NCBI GenBank assembly: GCA_002084805.1
Contig: NBMC01000017.1
Location: forward strand, 1-62,576
DNA length: 62,576 bases
From: Spirochaetaceae bacterium 4572_59
Lineage (GTDB): Bacteria > Spirochaetota > Spirochaetia > DSM-2461
Direction of reading: 5' to 3'
In this document: positions 62,489 to 62,576 of the stretch, piece after piece
Layout: every line of letters begins with the position of its first letter
Position numbering within the stretch: position 1 is the first letter of the stretch
The notes under the pieces: generated by a model
Databases searched by the model: none
What the model was told of the DNA's origin: nothing
Seen by the model: only the letters and a program-made list of their open reading frames with translations
Program-made: the position numbers and the translations under genes

Positions 62489-62576
62489 TAAGTGCATAAT
62501 CCCGATGTGGTGAGCGTGCAGGACACTGATATACAAAAAGTAAGACTTAAGTGTACCTTGTAGGCAACAATCACAT

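Overview
The window looks like a chromosomal segment of a spirochaete of the order Spirochaetales, probably a free-living or environmental anaerobe with moderate GC (GC was not computed). The evidence is a periplasmic-flagellum sheath protein gene (flaA), a spirochaete-type chemotaxis operon cheA - cheW/cheR-like fusion - cheX - cheY, two neighbouring EF-G paralogues, UPF0164/FadL-like outer membrane proteins, a radical SAM protein of the 'spiro-SPASM' type, and the order murG-cvpA-holB-NtrB/NtrC pair-trpR-like, which I recall from Treponema. Genus cannot be decided from sequence alone.

Layout. 1-3106 (minus strand): start of an unidentified gene cut by the left edge, metK with its own promoter, a pseudo-receiver/PilZ-like protein and a secreted protein. 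3151-10167: mfd converging on a very large hybrid sensor kinase with two kinase cores. 10339-13448: trmB, citrate synthase, polysaccharide deacetylase. 13520-17811 (minus): an EF-G-like GTPase and an EF-G, each followed by a terminator. 17990-22287: a NrdR-like box and class II ribonucleotide reductase nrdJ, a HIT protein, a secreted protein, then two identical tRNA-Val(UAC) genes and a partial third 3' end. 22422-28105: murG, cvpA, holB, a sensor kinase, a sigma-54 activator and a TrpR-like regulator, tightly packed. 28096-32685: NUDIX hydrolase, a frameshifted TPR protein, an ankyrin protein, a small membrane protein and an outer-membrane protein. 32799-40800: a 993-residue TPR/coiled-coil exported protein, a 1565-residue beta-propeller/HAMP/PP2C phosphatase and a zinc-ribbon membrane protein. 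40815-45311: envelope proteins and xseAB. 45356-53336: a coupled run of spiro-SPASM radical SAM, glycosyltransferase-like protein, sugar cytidylyltransferase, SpsG-methyltransferase fusion, ATP-grasp ligase, amidase and GerMN protein, followed by flaA (53427-54410). 54524-60281: an outer-membrane beta-barrel and the chemotaxis operon. 60336-62576: tRNA-Val(GAC) with a tyrosine recombinase and an ImmA-type peptidase behind it, read as the left end of an integrated element.

How the genes work together. Motility and envelope dominate. The cluster at 45.4-52.8 kb has the enzyme classes needed to make and transfer an activated, modified sugar or a related conjugate. It lies directly before flaA and near the chemotaxis genes, so modification of flagella or another envelope component is a reasonable hypothesis, but not shown. 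Signalling is rich: two sensor kinases, a sigma-54 activator, a PP2C phosphatase and the chemotaxis pathway.

No CRISPR array, rRNA operon or insertion sequence was seen. No gene-free stretch longer than about 300 bases exists except 21849-22421, which holds the tRNA genes, a small structured repeat and a terminator.
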